Origin: Clostridium beijerinckii HUN142
Lineage (GTDB): Bacteria > Bacillota > Clostridia > Clostridiales > Clostridiaceae
DNA: 64,000 bases
Reading direction: 5' to 3'
NCBI RefSeq assembly: GCF_000621745.1
Contig: NZ_JHXK01000020.1
Span: 93,620 to 157,619 of the forward strand
Below are positions 54,996 through 64,000 of this stretch, piece after piece. The translations under genes and the position numbers were made by a program. Within the stretch, counting starts at the first letter, position 1. Each line of letters opens with the position of its first letter. The notes under the pieces are model-generated. The model had not been told where the DNA came from. It saw only the letters and a program-made list of their open reading frames with translations, and ran no database searches.

Positions 54996-56249
54996 TTATC
55001 TTAATACTGCATCAACCTTAACCTGCGCATCTTTTGCTGCTTGCTCTGGTGTCTTTGCATTTGTAAAACTTTCCTGCATTGCAGTAGACATGGCATCGGA
55101 AATCTCTGGCCATTTTGCATGTGGTCCTCTTGGCATTGCATATTGTAATTCATCTAAGAACACGCTCATAACTTGGTCTTTAGTTATTTTATCATCACTT
55201 TCTGCTACATCCTTTCTAGGTGGAATGTATCCAAAATCAGCGCAATATTCAGTCATATTATCTTTTTGCTGAGTGTATTTAATAAAATCCCAAGCTTCAG
55301 CTTCATGATGACCTTTAATGATGCCCCAGTTTTCTCCACCTAAATCCGATGCAAATACTTTATCCTTAGGAATTTTTACAACTCCCCAATTTAGGTTTGG
55401 TGCATCCTTCTTAACTGTATCTATAATCCATGGACCATCTGTAATCATGGCTGCTTTATTAGTTACAAATTGTTTTTCTAAATCATTTTGTGTCCAGTTT
55501 ATAACTTCTTTACTCATCGATCCATTTTTTATAAGATCAGTGAGATATTGAAGAGAACTTATTCCCGCCTGACTTCCAACTTCATTAAATTTAGCGCCTG
55601 TTGAAAGAAGCCATGGAAGATATTGAAATGTTCCTTCCTCATTCTTTGGTGCAGCTATAGCTAAACCATAAGTATCTCCTTTTGTTAATTTCTTAGCTGC
55701 AGTCTTTAATTCATCAAAAGTTGTAGGCGGCTCAACTCCCGCAGCACTTAACATGTCTTTATTATAAAATAAAGCTAAATCATTACTTCCGAGTGGGATT
55801 CCATAGTATTTTCCATCTAACTGACATGACGAAATCGGTCCTGGGTAAAATTGATCTTTACCATCATAGGAATTCATCTTATCTGTAATATCTGCAAATA
55901 ATCCCATTGCCGAAAATGAAGCCATATCTGGATTATCAACTAAACCTATGTCAGGTAGTTTGTCAGCAACAAGTCCTATTGTAAACTGTTTAGTAAGTTC
56001 AGCTCTTGGTACAAATTCCACTTGAACTTCTACCTTATCTTGAGATTTGTTATATTTATCAGCAAGATTTTGCATGGCACTTTGTTGTTGCTGCCCATCA
56101 AAATAGTGCCATACTGTAACCGTTGTCTTTCCTGACGGATCAGCTTTAGTTTGAGTTGTGCCCCCACCACTGCTTCCACATCCAATAAATATAGTTGCCG
56201 ACATTGCAATAGCTGTCAAACAAGCCAGTAACTTTTTAGTTTTTTTCAT
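54996..56249 (-). CDS. Sugar-binding lipoprotein (extracellular solute-binding protein family 1)
   Basis: 417 residues. Lipoprotein signal MKKTKKLLACLTAIAMSATI with lipobox IGCG (Cys24), a glycine/serine linker, then the family 1 fold (TVTVWHYFDGQQQQSAMQNL, VQVEFVPRAELTKQF, GKYYGIPLGSNDLALFYNKD, TDGPWIIDTVKK). GGAGGT precedes the ATG. Captures an oligosaccharide for the two permeases downstream. Separated from them by element A copy 6. Confidence 0.93.
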   Translation of the reverse strand: MKKTKKLLACLTAIAMSATIFIGCGSSGGGTTQTKADPSGKTTVTVWHYFDGQQQQSAMQNLADKYNKSQDKVEVQVEFVPRAELTKQFTIGLVADKLPDIGLVDNPDMASFSAMGLFADITDKMNSYDGKDQFYPGPISSCQLDGKYYGIPLGSNDLALFYNKDMLSAAGVEPPTTFDELKTAAKKLTKGDTYGLAIAAPKNEEGTFQYLPWLLSTGAKFNEVGSQAGISSLQYLTDLIKNGSMSKEVINWTQNDLEKQFVTNKAAMITDGPWIIDTVKKDAPNLNWGVVKIPKDKVFASDLGGENWGIIKGHHEAEAWDFIKYTQQKDNMTEYCADFGYIPPRKDVAESDDKITKDQVMSVFLDELQYAMPRGPHAKWPEISDAMSTAMQESFTNAKTPEQAAKDAQVKVDAVLR

Positions 56250-56437
56250 TTTATTTACCTCCTAAATTCTTATGAATAATAACGTTTTCTATAACTTAAT
56301 ATTACATCTTCTAAATTACTTCTAATATTCTATTATCATGAAAAAAGTGTAAAATCATGATATTAATTTTACACTTTGCATTTAAGCTTATTAAATAAAA
56401 TAGCAAGCATACTGACTTATTCTTTCTTTATCATCCC

Positions 56438-57970
56438 TCAATAAAATTTCATATATTCCTTTGGGGACATACCTGTTGATTCTTTAAAAACTTTGCAAAA
56501 GTATTTAGAGTCACTATACCCGACCTTCTCTGCAATTTCATAAATTTTTAGCTTATTACTTCCTAATAATTCCTTTGCTTTATGAATTCTAAATTCCTTT
56601 AAATAATCCGAAAAACTTTTTCCAAGTTCCTTTGTAAATAACCTGCTTAAATATTCTGGGGTTATATTCATACCACTTGCTATTTCCTCAAGAGAAATTT
56701 TATCACTATAATACTCTTTTATATAATTTATAGCTTTTCTTACAATCAATGAATTTACTTTAGTTCCCTCATCATTTCTTTCACACATCTTACTGATTAT
56801 ATAATTTAGCCTCTCTTTTAACTCATCAAATGTAAAGCTGTTTCTAATTGAATCTAAAACCCCTTCATTATTGAACTCTGTATAAAGATTACTGTTGCAA
56901 CTTTTAGCCACAGTTAAGATTGAAAAAATATACTTGCAGCTAACATTAATTATCTCGCATGGGTCATAGATGTTTTCTTTCAAGTATGAAACAAATTTTT
57001 TATTGATATCATCTAATTTTTTCTGATCATTGTTTTTTATGGCTCTTAATACTTCCGTTTCAATCTCTCTTGGATAATTACAATGATTTATTTTTAATTT
57101 AGATATTAGTTCTTCATAAATCACTTCATCATTTCCAAATGAAATGGGCCATTTAGACAATCTCTGTAGCTTTTTAAACGAACTTTTAATTTCAGCTAGT
57201 TCGTTTAGATTAATAATACTAATCGTAGTACTTAAGAATCCCTTCCTCCTAAGTGAAAATAATAGATTATGCTTTAACATTTTTATAAATTCTAAATAAG
57301 CTGTTTTAGTAATTACTAGAATAGGAAAATAATTATACTCTTTTAAAATAGAGTAATAGAAATTTCCGATATTGTAATTCTTCATAGCTTCATAAATCTC
57401 TTTTATTATAAGTTCAATCTTATCTTCATATTTATCTCTAAGATGTAAATTGACAACATATATATTTTCATTTTGCTTTACTTTACTTTCAATTATTTTA
57501 TAAAAATGCTCTAAATTTTGTCCTTTATTTAATAGTACTTGTCCTAATATTTCTTCCTTAAGTATCCCTTCTTCTAGAAGTGCATCTTTTTCCTTACTTA
57601 AATTAAGCTTTTTTTCAATATCCTCCATGGTATTTTTTAAAGCAGTGTAAGTTATAGGTTTCAACAAGTACTCTTTCACTCCAAGTTTTATCCCTTTTTG
57701 TGCATACTTAAAGTCTGAATATCCACTGAGTATAATAATATATGGATCTTGACCACAATCTTTAATTTTTTGGAGCATATCTAATCCATTTATTTTCGGC
57801 ATTTCAATATCTGTAAAAATAAGATCCGGCATATGCTCTTTAGCTAAAAGGAATCCTTGCTCTCCGTCAGATGCTTTTCCACAAACGATGTAATTTTCAT
57901 TAATCTTTCCTAATAAGTTTCCCAGCCCTTCTCTGGCATTAATTTCATCTTCTACAATTAAAATTTTCAT
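56438..57970 (-). CDS. YesN-like response regulator with AraC output domain
   Basis: About 510 residues: receiver domain with phosphoacceptor in PDLIFTDIEMPKINGLDML and lysine of YLLKPIT, a long central linker, and a C-terminal AraC pair of helix-turn-helices (ISLEEIASGMNITPEYLSRL; KIYEIAEKVGYSDSKYFCKV, ending GMSPKEYMKFY). Start ATG 57970 follows AGGGAG by 8 nt; the GTG at 57979 overlaps it. Partner of the upstream kinase and presumably activator of the sugar operon. Confidence 0.93.
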   Translation of the reverse strand: MKILIVEDEINAREGLGNLLGKINENYIVCGKASDGEQGFLLAKEHMPDLIFTDIEMPKINGLDMLQKIKDCGQDPYIIILSGYSDFKYAQKGIKLGVKEYLLKPITYTALKNTMEDIEKKLNLSKEKDALLEEGILKEEILGQVLLNKGQNLEHFYKIIESKVKQNENIYVVNLHLRDKYEDKIELIIKEIYEAMKNYNIGNFYYSILKEYNYFPILVITKTAYLEFIKMLKHNLLFSLRRKGFLSTTISIINLNELAEIKSSFKKLQRLSKWPISFGNDEVIYEELISKLKINHCNYPREIETEVLRAIKNNDQKKLDDINKKFVSYLKENIYDPCEIINVSCKYIFSILTVAKSCNSNLYTEFNNEGVLDSIRNSFTFDELKERLNYIISKMCERNDEGTKVNSLIVRKAINYIKEYYSDKISLEEIASGMNITPEYLSRLFTKELGKSFSDYLKEFRIHKAKELLGSNKLKIYEIAEKVGYSDSKYFCKVFKESTGMSPKEYMKFY

Positions 57971-57982
57971 AAATATCACTCC

Positions 57983-59866
57983 CTAAAATATTAATGAAAT
58001 AATCAAAGTTATTGTAGTTCCTTGCCCTTTAGCACTTTCAATTTTAAATTTAGCATCTTCACCATAATAAATTTTTATCCTGTCATATACATTTTTTATA
58101 CCTATATTTTCATCTTCATCTTTTCCTGATTTTATATTATTAATTATCTCTTGAATCTTTCTATCCTCAATTCCCAATCCATTATCTTTTACCATGATCT
58201 TCATATAATTATTTTTAAATCTATTTATACTAACTTTCAATATTCTTTCACTATCATATCCTTTAAATCCATGGATAATTGAATTTTCAATTAAAGGCTG
58301 TAATATTAACTTATGGATTCTAGCCCCTAGGACATTTTCATCTACATCTAAATCCAATTCGAAACTATTATTAAATCTAAGTTGCTGCAAGTATACATAT
58401 TTTTTCAACCATTCAACTTCATCATAAATAGTCACTTCCTTATTAATATCTCCTATGCTATATCTTAGTATTTGCGCAAAATTTCCAATAGTATCACTAA
58501 CTTCATAATTCTCATTTTTAATCGCCATCCAGTTTATGCAATCTAAAGTATTATACAAAAAGTGAGGATTAATTTGAGCAACAATTGCCTTTATTTCAGC
58601 TTCTCTTCTTTTGTTTGATAATTCAACAATAAAATTACTTTGATCTTTTATATCACTTATCAAAATATTTATTGTAGACAACATTTCATTAAACTCATCT
58701 CCTATAAATGACATTTCATCTTCTGTGCTTAGCTTTATTTTTACATTAAAGTTTCCCTTTTTAGCTTCCTTCATTCCACTGACAATAATTTTAACTGACT
58801 CATATAATTTATTTGAAAATATTATAATAACTAAGGTTAAGATTATAAGTATCAGTCCTAAAAACACAAAGGTTAAATTTCTTAATAGCTTGACCTCATA
58901 AAATAAATTATCCTTATCAACAACATTAATTACCTTCCAGCCAACACTATCTATAGGAATACTGCTAACAGATATATTTCTATTCTTAAAACTCGGTATT
59001 GAATATATTAATTGATTTAGGGTTTCCATGTTATCCGTATCATTAATCTCGTTGCTAGAATAATCTTTTACATAGGTTCCAATGTACTTCTTATCTTGAA
59101 ATGATATAACTCTCCCATGATTATCAATTATTACAGAACACATATTAAGCTTGTCTTCTTCAAATTCTTCTTTATCCATCTGCACATTGCAAACATCAAA
59201 TAGAATTTGTTCATCAAAACTCATAATAATTATGCCAATTTCGTTTTTAGTTCTGATATCTCTAACTTTTAGTCCCATATGAAACATATACTCAGATTTT
59301 CCATGAATAAAGCTATTACAAGTTGTAGGTAATATTACAGGAGTATTACTATTTAAGATTTCAGAATAAATTTTAGTTTTATCAGAATTGCTGTATTCTT
59401 CCCATATTCTATTATTAATTCCTTGATTACCTTTATCATAATATACATTTCTTCCATTGTTCCCAACAAAGGTTATAGCTCTAATTTGATTTCTTGAATA
59501 AGAATAAGATCCAAAAGCATCTCTGATTTTATTGATAGAAGATGCCTTTTCAAACTCATTTCCATCATTAAACATTTTCTCTAATTCCAAACAATCATTA
59601 TCTGCTGCAATCCTATATAAAATATCCTTATAATAATTCATATCAGTTTCTATATTAGTTTTTATGTAAAATAAATTCCTATCCGTAAGATTTGTTATCT
59701 TCTTTTCCAAGTAATGCTGTGACAGCTTATATAAAAACACTTGACTAAGAACCATTGGTATAATTGAAATAATTATAAATATGCTTAACAATTTTGCTTT
59801 TATACTATAACGTTTCCAATTCAAAAAATATCTAATTGTATTCGTAATATTGTTAAAAAATTTCAT
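57983..59866 (-). CDS. YesM-like sensor histidine kinase
   Basis: 627 residues: membrane segment about 25-45, extracellular sensor about 46-305, second segment about 306-332, HAMP (about 335-390), His_kinase domain with the phosphorylated histidine in AQINPHFLYNTLDCINWMA, and HATPase with MVKDNGLGI, GIKNVYDRIKIYYG. LytS/YesM type. It ends 12 bp before the response regulator start. Likely senses the same sugar, possibly via the lipoprotein. Confidence 0.93.
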   Translation of the reverse strand: MKFFNNITNTIRYFLNWKRYSIKAKLLSIFIIISIIPMVLSQVFLYKLSQHYLEKKITNLTDRNLFYIKTNIETDMNYYKDILYRIAADNDCLELEKMFNDGNEFEKASSINKIRDAFGSYSYSRNQIRAITFVGNNGRNVYYDKGNQGINNRIWEEYSNSDKTKIYSEILNSNTPVILPTTCNSFIHGKSEYMFHMGLKVRDIRTKNEIGIIIMSFDEQILFDVCNVQMDKEEFEEDKLNMCSVIIDNHGRVISFQDKKYIGTYVKDYSSNEINDTDNMETLNQLIYSIPSFKNRNISVSSIPIDSVGWKVINVVDKDNLFYEVKLLRNLTFVFLGLILIILTLVIIIFSNKLYESVKIIVSGMKEAKKGNFNVKIKLSTEDEMSFIGDEFNEMLSTINILISDIKDQSNFIVELSNKRREAEIKAIVAQINPHFLYNTLDCINWMAIKNENYEVSDTIGNFAQILRYSIGDINKEVTIYDEVEWLKKYVYLQQLRFNNSFELDLDVDENVLGARIHKLILQPLIENSIIHGFKGYDSERILKVSINRFKNNYMKIMVKDNGLGIEDRKIQEIINNIKSGKDEDENIGIKNVYDRIKIYYGEDAKFKIESAKGQGTTITLIISLIF

Positions 59867-59879
59867 TATTTATAATTTC

Positions 59880-60170
59880 ACCACTCTTTAGGCACATGAA
59901 AATAAATAACAAGTCCAAAGTTGCCATGAATACTTTTCGCCAGGCAAGGCGACCAATTACTCTCATAGCGGGGCTATTAGAGTAATTTGGCGATAAGCAG
60001 TGAACCAAAAGTGAGAATCGAAATTTTATACTTCGTTCTTTGAACTTTCACACAGTGCAATCTATGCTTTTGTGTGAATTCGCTTACTCAGCGAGCGAAT
60101 TCGAGTCGAGCTTCATCTGATGGAAAATAGGCTGCAAATGAGCTTTTTATTTATTTGATTGTGCCTTATT
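59880..60170. repeat. Intergenic repeat patch including motif C copy 4
   Basis: Non-coding. 60074-60112 reads GAATTCGCTTACTCAGCGAG and CGAATTCGAGTCGAGCTTC. Just before, AGAATCGAAATTTTATACTT matches the sequence that precedes motif C at 12661 and 54790, so C is part of a roughly 90-bp unit. 59940-59995 holds paired GGCGACCAATTACTCT / AGAGTAATTTGGCG arms. Confidence 0.6.
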
Positions 60171-60244
60171 ATTTTAACTTAATACATATATTATATTCCA
60201 TTATTTTACTATCAAGCAACCGTACAACTTAAAATTCCTCTCAC

Positions 60245-60300
60245 AAAAAGTTAAGAATATAAAAAGGTAACAATGTAACTTTTTATATTCTTAACTTTTT
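60245..60300. terminator. Bidirectional terminator-like hairpin
   Basis: 22-bp perfect stem (AAAAAGTTAAGAATATAAAAAG and complement) with a 12-nt loop; plus-strand tail TTTAATTTC, minus-strand tail TGTGAG. Lies between the kinase promoter region and the PaaI gene. Confidence 0.75.
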
Positions 60301-60499
60301 TAATTTCTTACTTTTTTTCTTTTTTAATTCTAAAAAATGTTTATTGAAATCAGTTTAACTTTCTTACTTCTTTCAAATTTATATTTTTTAGCTATATATA
60401 AGTTATGGAAAGCTTAATTCATTAATGCTTCCCCTAATTTATCAGATATAAATACTTCTGTAGAAATAGGTGGTATTTAAAAAAGAACAAAAGCAAAAC

Positions 60500-60543
60500 T
60501 GCTAGTTACTTAACAAAAATTTCGTAACTAGCATTCTTATTTA
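60500..60543 (-). terminator. Terminator of the thioesterase gene
   Basis: 10-bp stem TGCTAGTTAC / GTAACTAGCA, minus-strand tail TTTTGCTTTTG, 20 bp past the stop. Confidence 0.82.
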
Positions 60544-60562
60544 GCTTATTAAAGATAATCAT

Positions 60563-61006
60563 TTAACTTTTGGTGGGGTTTATATTATCAAAACTTCCAA
60601 TAACAAAATATGAAGCCTGAGCCTGTACAAGGAGCTTTTCATGCTCATCAAATATTTTACATACACACCTCATTATATTTTCACCATCACTGATAACCTC
60701 ACCTACTGCCGAAACTGTGCTTCCTGCATTAACATTTTTTATATAACTAATACTTAAATCTGTCGTTACTATACGTTTTCCTAAAGTTGTACACGAAACT
60801 CCCATCACCACATCTGCAATTGAAGCCAAAGTCCCTCCGTGTATATATCCATATATATTACAATGTCTATCAATTATTTTCATTTCATATATAACTTTTC
60901 CCTCTGTAACTTCAACAATTTGAGGATCAAGAAAATTTTCAAGTATAGGTTTATGATAATTTTCCTCTAAATAGCCTTTTAACCATACAAGATGTTCTTC
61001 TGACAT
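60563..61006 (-). CDS. PaaI-type hotdog-fold thioesterase
   Basis: About 147 residues, single hotdog domain with GYIHGGTLASIADVVMGVSC (HGG and catalytic aspartate), SISYIKNVNAGSTVSAVGEV and a final beta strand AQASYFVIG. Members hydrolyse acyl-CoA thioesters; substrate unknown. ATG 61006 follows GGAGGAG by 6 nt; the frame from 61033 precedes that site. Confidence 0.88.
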   Translation of the reverse strand: MSEEHLVWLKGYLEENYHKPILENFLDPQIVEVTEGKVIYEMKIIDRHCNIYGYIHGGTLASIADVVMGVSCTTLGKRIVTTDLSISYIKNVNAGSTVSAVGEVISDGENIMRCVCKIFDEHEKLLVQAQASYFVIGSFDNINPTKS

Positions 61007-61432
61007 AATAACTCCTCCTTCTCTTCTACGCATTGCCTAAAATATCTTTCTTACTACCCTTTAAGGCAATTACTAGTTTTCTCTTATTTTTACACAAATA
61101 TATATTATTTTCACTCAATCTTTTATTATTTATAGGATTATTATAGCAAACAAATTAAAGATAGGAGAATGATTTATATTATTTAGCGCCCATATTGATT
61201 GCAATAATGAGTTTACACTCAAAATGCTGTTGAACCATGCAGTTAATTATAATCATAAATTAGGAACTTAATTGCAATATATGTATTATAATTGATGAAG
61301 ATCATATGTTTACACAAAAAACCAAGTTAAATATAATTTGGATTTTTATTGATTTTTATAGAAATATTATATAAAATGAATTAGTAAACTAATTGATAAC
61401 AATATTCAATTAAGAATTAAGAGGTGAACGAT
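61007..61432. other. Divergent promoter region, nothing specific seen
   Basis: 425 bp between divergent thioesterase and GGDEF genes; no repeat element, riboswitch-like structure or clear palindrome recognised. Confidence 0.4.
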
Positions 61433-62605
61433 TTGAAGAAAGGGGAAAATAAACTATTTCTTGTATTTAGTTTAATAATATTGATTAATTTCACTTTCAA
61501 TACTAAGGTTCTTGCTGCAGTTAAAAATAGCATAAGTGAAGATGCTCCTTTATACACTTTTATAAATTTTACTAGTTATATTTATAATAATTACAAAACT
61601 TTCATATTCATTATTTTAGGTATTATTGGTATATCATTATTGGATGCCTTTTACTGTCTTGTTGTAAAAGCAAGAGAACAAACAAAATATTTAAGAGACT
61701 TAGATTTAGAACGCGAAAGGTATTCTATAGTCGTTGAACAGTTAAATGATATTATCTTTGATTTTGATATAACTGAGAAAAAAATCTTAAGTTCTTCTAA
61801 GTTTGAAGAAACCTTTGGATGGACATTAAATATTCAAGATTATAATAAAAGTTTTTTGAATGAGTTAAAAATACATCCTGATGATAAGATATTGATTAAT
61901 AAAATTACCGATGACATGAAAGCCTTAAACAAGCAGTCTATTATAAAACAAATACGACTAATGAAAAGCAATGGGGATTATCTTTGGTGTGAGCTAAAAC
62001 TAAATTATATACAAAGAGATAACAAGATTGTCAGAGTAATAGGTAAAATTACTGATATTGATCATATTGTTAAAGAACATTCTTTGCTAAAGCTAAGATC
62101 CGAGTATGATCAGCTTACACAAGTATATAACAAATCAACATTTTATGAAAAAGTTAAAAGTTATATTATAGATAACAAAAATGATAACTGCATGTTAATT
62201 TTTATAGACCTGGATAATTTTAAAGCTATAAATGATAATTTGGGGCATATGGTTGGTGATGAAGTTCTAAAGGATACTGCAAATAAAATTTGTGACGTCT
62301 TTAACGGTACAGATGTTATCATTTCACGATTTGGTGGGGATGAATTTTGTGTCTTTAAACCAAGTCATTCTATATCATTTATAAAGGATAAAATTAGCAT
62401 TTTATGCGATAATCTCAATGCTACATACATTGGCAAGAATACTGAAATAGCCGTATCTGCGAGCATCGGTGTTGCCTTTTATCCAAAACATGGTGATACT
62501 CTAGAATCTTTAATTCATAAGTCAGATATAGCATTATATAGTTCTAAAGAAAATGGAAAAAATCAATTTACCATATACAGCAAAAAACTTGAAATTGAAT
62601 GTTGA
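61433..62605 (+). CDS. PAS-GGDEF diguanylate cyclase
   Basis: About 390 residues: N-terminal signal/membrane segment (about 8-26), second membrane segment (about 50-72), PAS domain (about 90-215, with FGWTLNIQD and DYLWCELKLNYI), then GGDEF (YNKSTFYEKV, IFIDLDNFKAINDNLGHMVG, ISRFGGDEFCVF intact). No RxxD inhibitory site before GGDEF. Synthesises cyclic-di-GMP. Start set at TTG 61433 because GAGGTG lies 7 nt upstream; GTG 61424 is within that site. Confidence 0.9.
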   Translation: MKKGENKLFLVFSLIILINFTFNTKVLAAVKNSISEDAPLYTFINFTSYIYNNYKTFIFIILGIIGISLLDAFYCLVVKAREQTKYLRDLDLERERYSIVVEQLNDIIFDFDITEKKILSSSKFEETFGWTLNIQDYNKSFLNELKIHPDDKILINKITDDMKALNKQSIIKQIRLMKSNGDYLWCELKLNYIQRDNKIVRVIGKITDIDHIVKEHSLLKLRSEYDQLTQVYNKSTFYEKVKSYIIDNKNDNCMLIFIDLDNFKAINDNLGHMVGDEVLKDTANKICDVFNGTDVIISRFGGDEFCVFKPSHSISFIKDKISILCDNLNATYIGKNTEIAVSASIGVAFYPKHGDTLESLIHKSDIALYSSKENGKNQFTIYSKKLEIEC

Positions 62606-62613
62606 GTGAAACA

Positions 62614-62647
62614 AAAAAATCCTTGAAATTACTATCGAGGATTTTTT
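62614..62647 (+). terminator. Terminator of the GGDEF gene
   Basis: 10-bp stem AAAAAATCCT / AGGATTTTTT with T-run continuing (TATTTTTAG); 8 bp past the stop. Confidence 0.85.
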
Positions 62648-62966
62648 TATTTTTAGTTTTTAGTTGTTTGAAAAAGCTAATAAACATCTCTATTAATAAG
62701 CTGATTAATCCTAATTATTAATGAATATATTTTAAATCATATATTGACCAATAATGTGAACCCTACCATTCCAACCCTGCATCAAAATGAATTTACCAAT
62801 CAGCATTCCATTGATAAGTTTCTAAATTTTTTTTTTCTAAAAATAATATAGAATTTAATAATTCTCACACTCTCTCTTTTATTCTCTATCAAAACGTAGC
62901 TTTCTGAGTCAGCCAGTTTCATAATTCATTCACAAATTGTCAAGCGATATAATTTCCTAGAGAATA
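62648..62966. other. Intergenic region, nothing seen
   Basis: About 320 bp of AT-rich sequence between the GGDEF terminator and the tRNA-cluster terminator; no gene or repeat recognised. Confidence 0.45.
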
Positions 62967-63002
62967 AAAAATAAGCCCTAGTTTAAACTAGAACTTATTT
63001 TT
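62967..63002 (-). terminator. Terminator of the rRNA-tRNA transcript
   Basis: AAAAATAAG-CC-CTAGTTT / AAACTAG-AA-CTTATTTTT, minus-strand tail TATTCTC after T-rich stem end. 6 bp past tRNA-Glu. Confidence 0.82.
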
Positions 63003-63007
63003 CAACT

Positions 63008-63082
63008 TGGTGACTCCTAGGGGAATCGAACCCCTGTTACCACCGTGAAAGGGTGGTGTCTTAACCGCTTGACCAAGGAGCC
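63008..63082 (-). tRNA. tRNA-Glu (TTC)
   Basis: 75-nt cloverleaf including encoded CCA: acceptor GGCTCCT, anticodon loop CTTTCAC (anticodon TTC), T loop GGTTCGATTCC. Confidence 0.95.
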
Positions 63083-63111
63083 ATATTAAGTTTTATTGTG
63101 TTTATTTAAAA

Positions 63112-63186
63112 TGGAGCTGGCAATAGGAATCGAACCTACAACCTGCTGATTACAAGTCAGCTGCTCTACCGTTGAGCCATGCCAGC
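63112..63186 (-). tRNA. tRNA-Thr (TGT)
   Basis: 75-nt cloverleaf including CCA: acceptor GCTGGCA, anticodon stem GCTGA/TCAGC around CTTGTAA (anticodon TGT), T loop GGTTCGATTCC. Confidence 0.95.
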
Positions 63187-63201
63187 ATATTTAAATTAAA
63201 T

Positions 63202-63278
63202 TGGCGACTCAGAAGGGGCTCGAACCCTCGACCTCCGGCGTGACAGGCCGGCACTCTAACCAACTGAGCTACTGAGCC
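63202..63278 (-). tRNA. tRNA-Asp (GTC)
   Basis: 77-nt cloverleaf including CCA: anticodon stem CCGGC/GCCGG around CTGTCAC (anticodon GTC), T loop GGTTCGAGCCC. Confidence 0.95.
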
Positions 63279-63284
63279 TTATTA

Positions 63285-63360
<76 letters not shown>

Positions 63361-63365
63361 ATCTT

Positions 63366-63482
63366 ACCTCGCAACGTCCTACTCTGCCACACAGTCTTCC
63401 ATGCAGTACCCTCGGCGCTATAGACCTTAACTTTCCTGTTCGGAATGGAAAGGAGTGTTACCTCTATGCCATCATCACGAGA
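63366..63482 (-). rRNA. rrf: 5S ribosomal RNA
   Basis: 117 nt; conserved CCGAACAGGAAAGTTAAG loop and GGTACTGCATGGAAGACTGT, pairing ends TCTCGT / GCGAGG. Located between 23S and tRNA-Phe on the same strand. Confidence 0.95.
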
Positions 63483-63520
63483 TGCATAATTTACAGAAAT
63501 CTTCGATTTCGTGTAAATTA

Positions 63521-63555
63521 GCACTCAGCGAACGAATGTGAGTCGAGTTTCCTTT
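63521..63555. repeat. Motif C, copy 5, in the 23S-5S spacer
   Basis: GCACTCAGCGAACGAATGTG then AGTCGAGTTTCC, the same core as the copy at 36523. It is within the transcribed rRNA spacer. Confidence 0.65.
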
Positions 63556-63685
63556 GAAAAAAGACCCTTAGTTTACGCTTATACTATATTTACATGAATC
63601 TATTACTGTAATTATATCTTTGAAAGATTTTATTCTTTCAAAATTGCGCACAGTTTCTTTAATGTATTTACAACTTGACTATATT

Positions 63686-64000
<315 letters not shown>

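Overview
The window is low-GC, strongly AT-rich bacterial DNA. Gene density, AGGAGG-type ribosome binding sites, and families such as butyryl-CoA dehydrogenase, Etf, NodB deacetylase and OpuC point to a solventogenic/butyrate-type Clostridium (C. beijerinckii-like). This is inferred from content; no database was searched. The right end is an rRNA locus on the minus strand: 3' end of 23S, 5S, then tRNA-Phe, -Asp, -Thr and -Glu, followed by a terminator.

Layout. 1-6,000: partial rhomboid protease, a chemoreceptor, a frameshifted CAP-domain secreted protein, a small membrane protein and a decayed IS1595-type transposase. 6,100-11,230: two drug-efflux/detoxification style loci, each with a TetR regulator and a visible operator (MFS pump plus isochorismatase-like hydrolase; NTP pyrophosphohydrolase and ketopantoate-reductase-like enzyme). 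11,700-18,480: uridine-kinase-like protein, DUF6512-like membrane protein, a GGDEF-EAL protein, and an AraC regulator divergent from an epoxide hydrolase. 18,990-22,690: an OpuC-type osmoprotectant ABC transporter (permease fused to binding protein, plus CBS ATPase) beside a BusR-like GntR/RCK_C regulator. 22,900-30,740: NodB deacetylase, then a three-gene RND/adaptor/TolC-like efflux operon divergent from a TetR gene. 30,850-39,170: Tim44-like membrane protein, methyltransferase, Rrf2 regulator, ferredoxin-fused aldo/keto reductase, LUD protein, VOC protein and WYL regulator.

39,690-46,134 is a lactate-utilisation operon (etfB, etfA, lactate permease, FAD lactate dehydrogenase, short-chain acyl-CoA dehydrogenase) headed by a FadR-type palindrome. 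Next come an ArsR-like regulator and a ferredoxin-nitroreductase that share an operator motif, an APC permease, and an orphan amino-acid binding protein. 50,744-59,866 is a sugar module: YesM/YesN-like two-component pair, lipoprotein binding protein, two permeases and a GH31 glycosidase. A PaaI thioesterase and a PAS-GGDEF cyclase precede the tRNA cluster.

The most unusual feature is the set of repeats between genes. Element A (about 309 bp, ATAGATA...TATCTAT ends, folding into one long nested hairpin) is present in at least six full or partial copies plus a fragment. Two copies carry a second motif (C) inside the apical loop. Element B is a separate long hairpin in two copies. Motif C also lies in the 23S-5S spacer. 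One A copy splits the sugar operon and another appears to supply the stop codon of the TolC-like gene.
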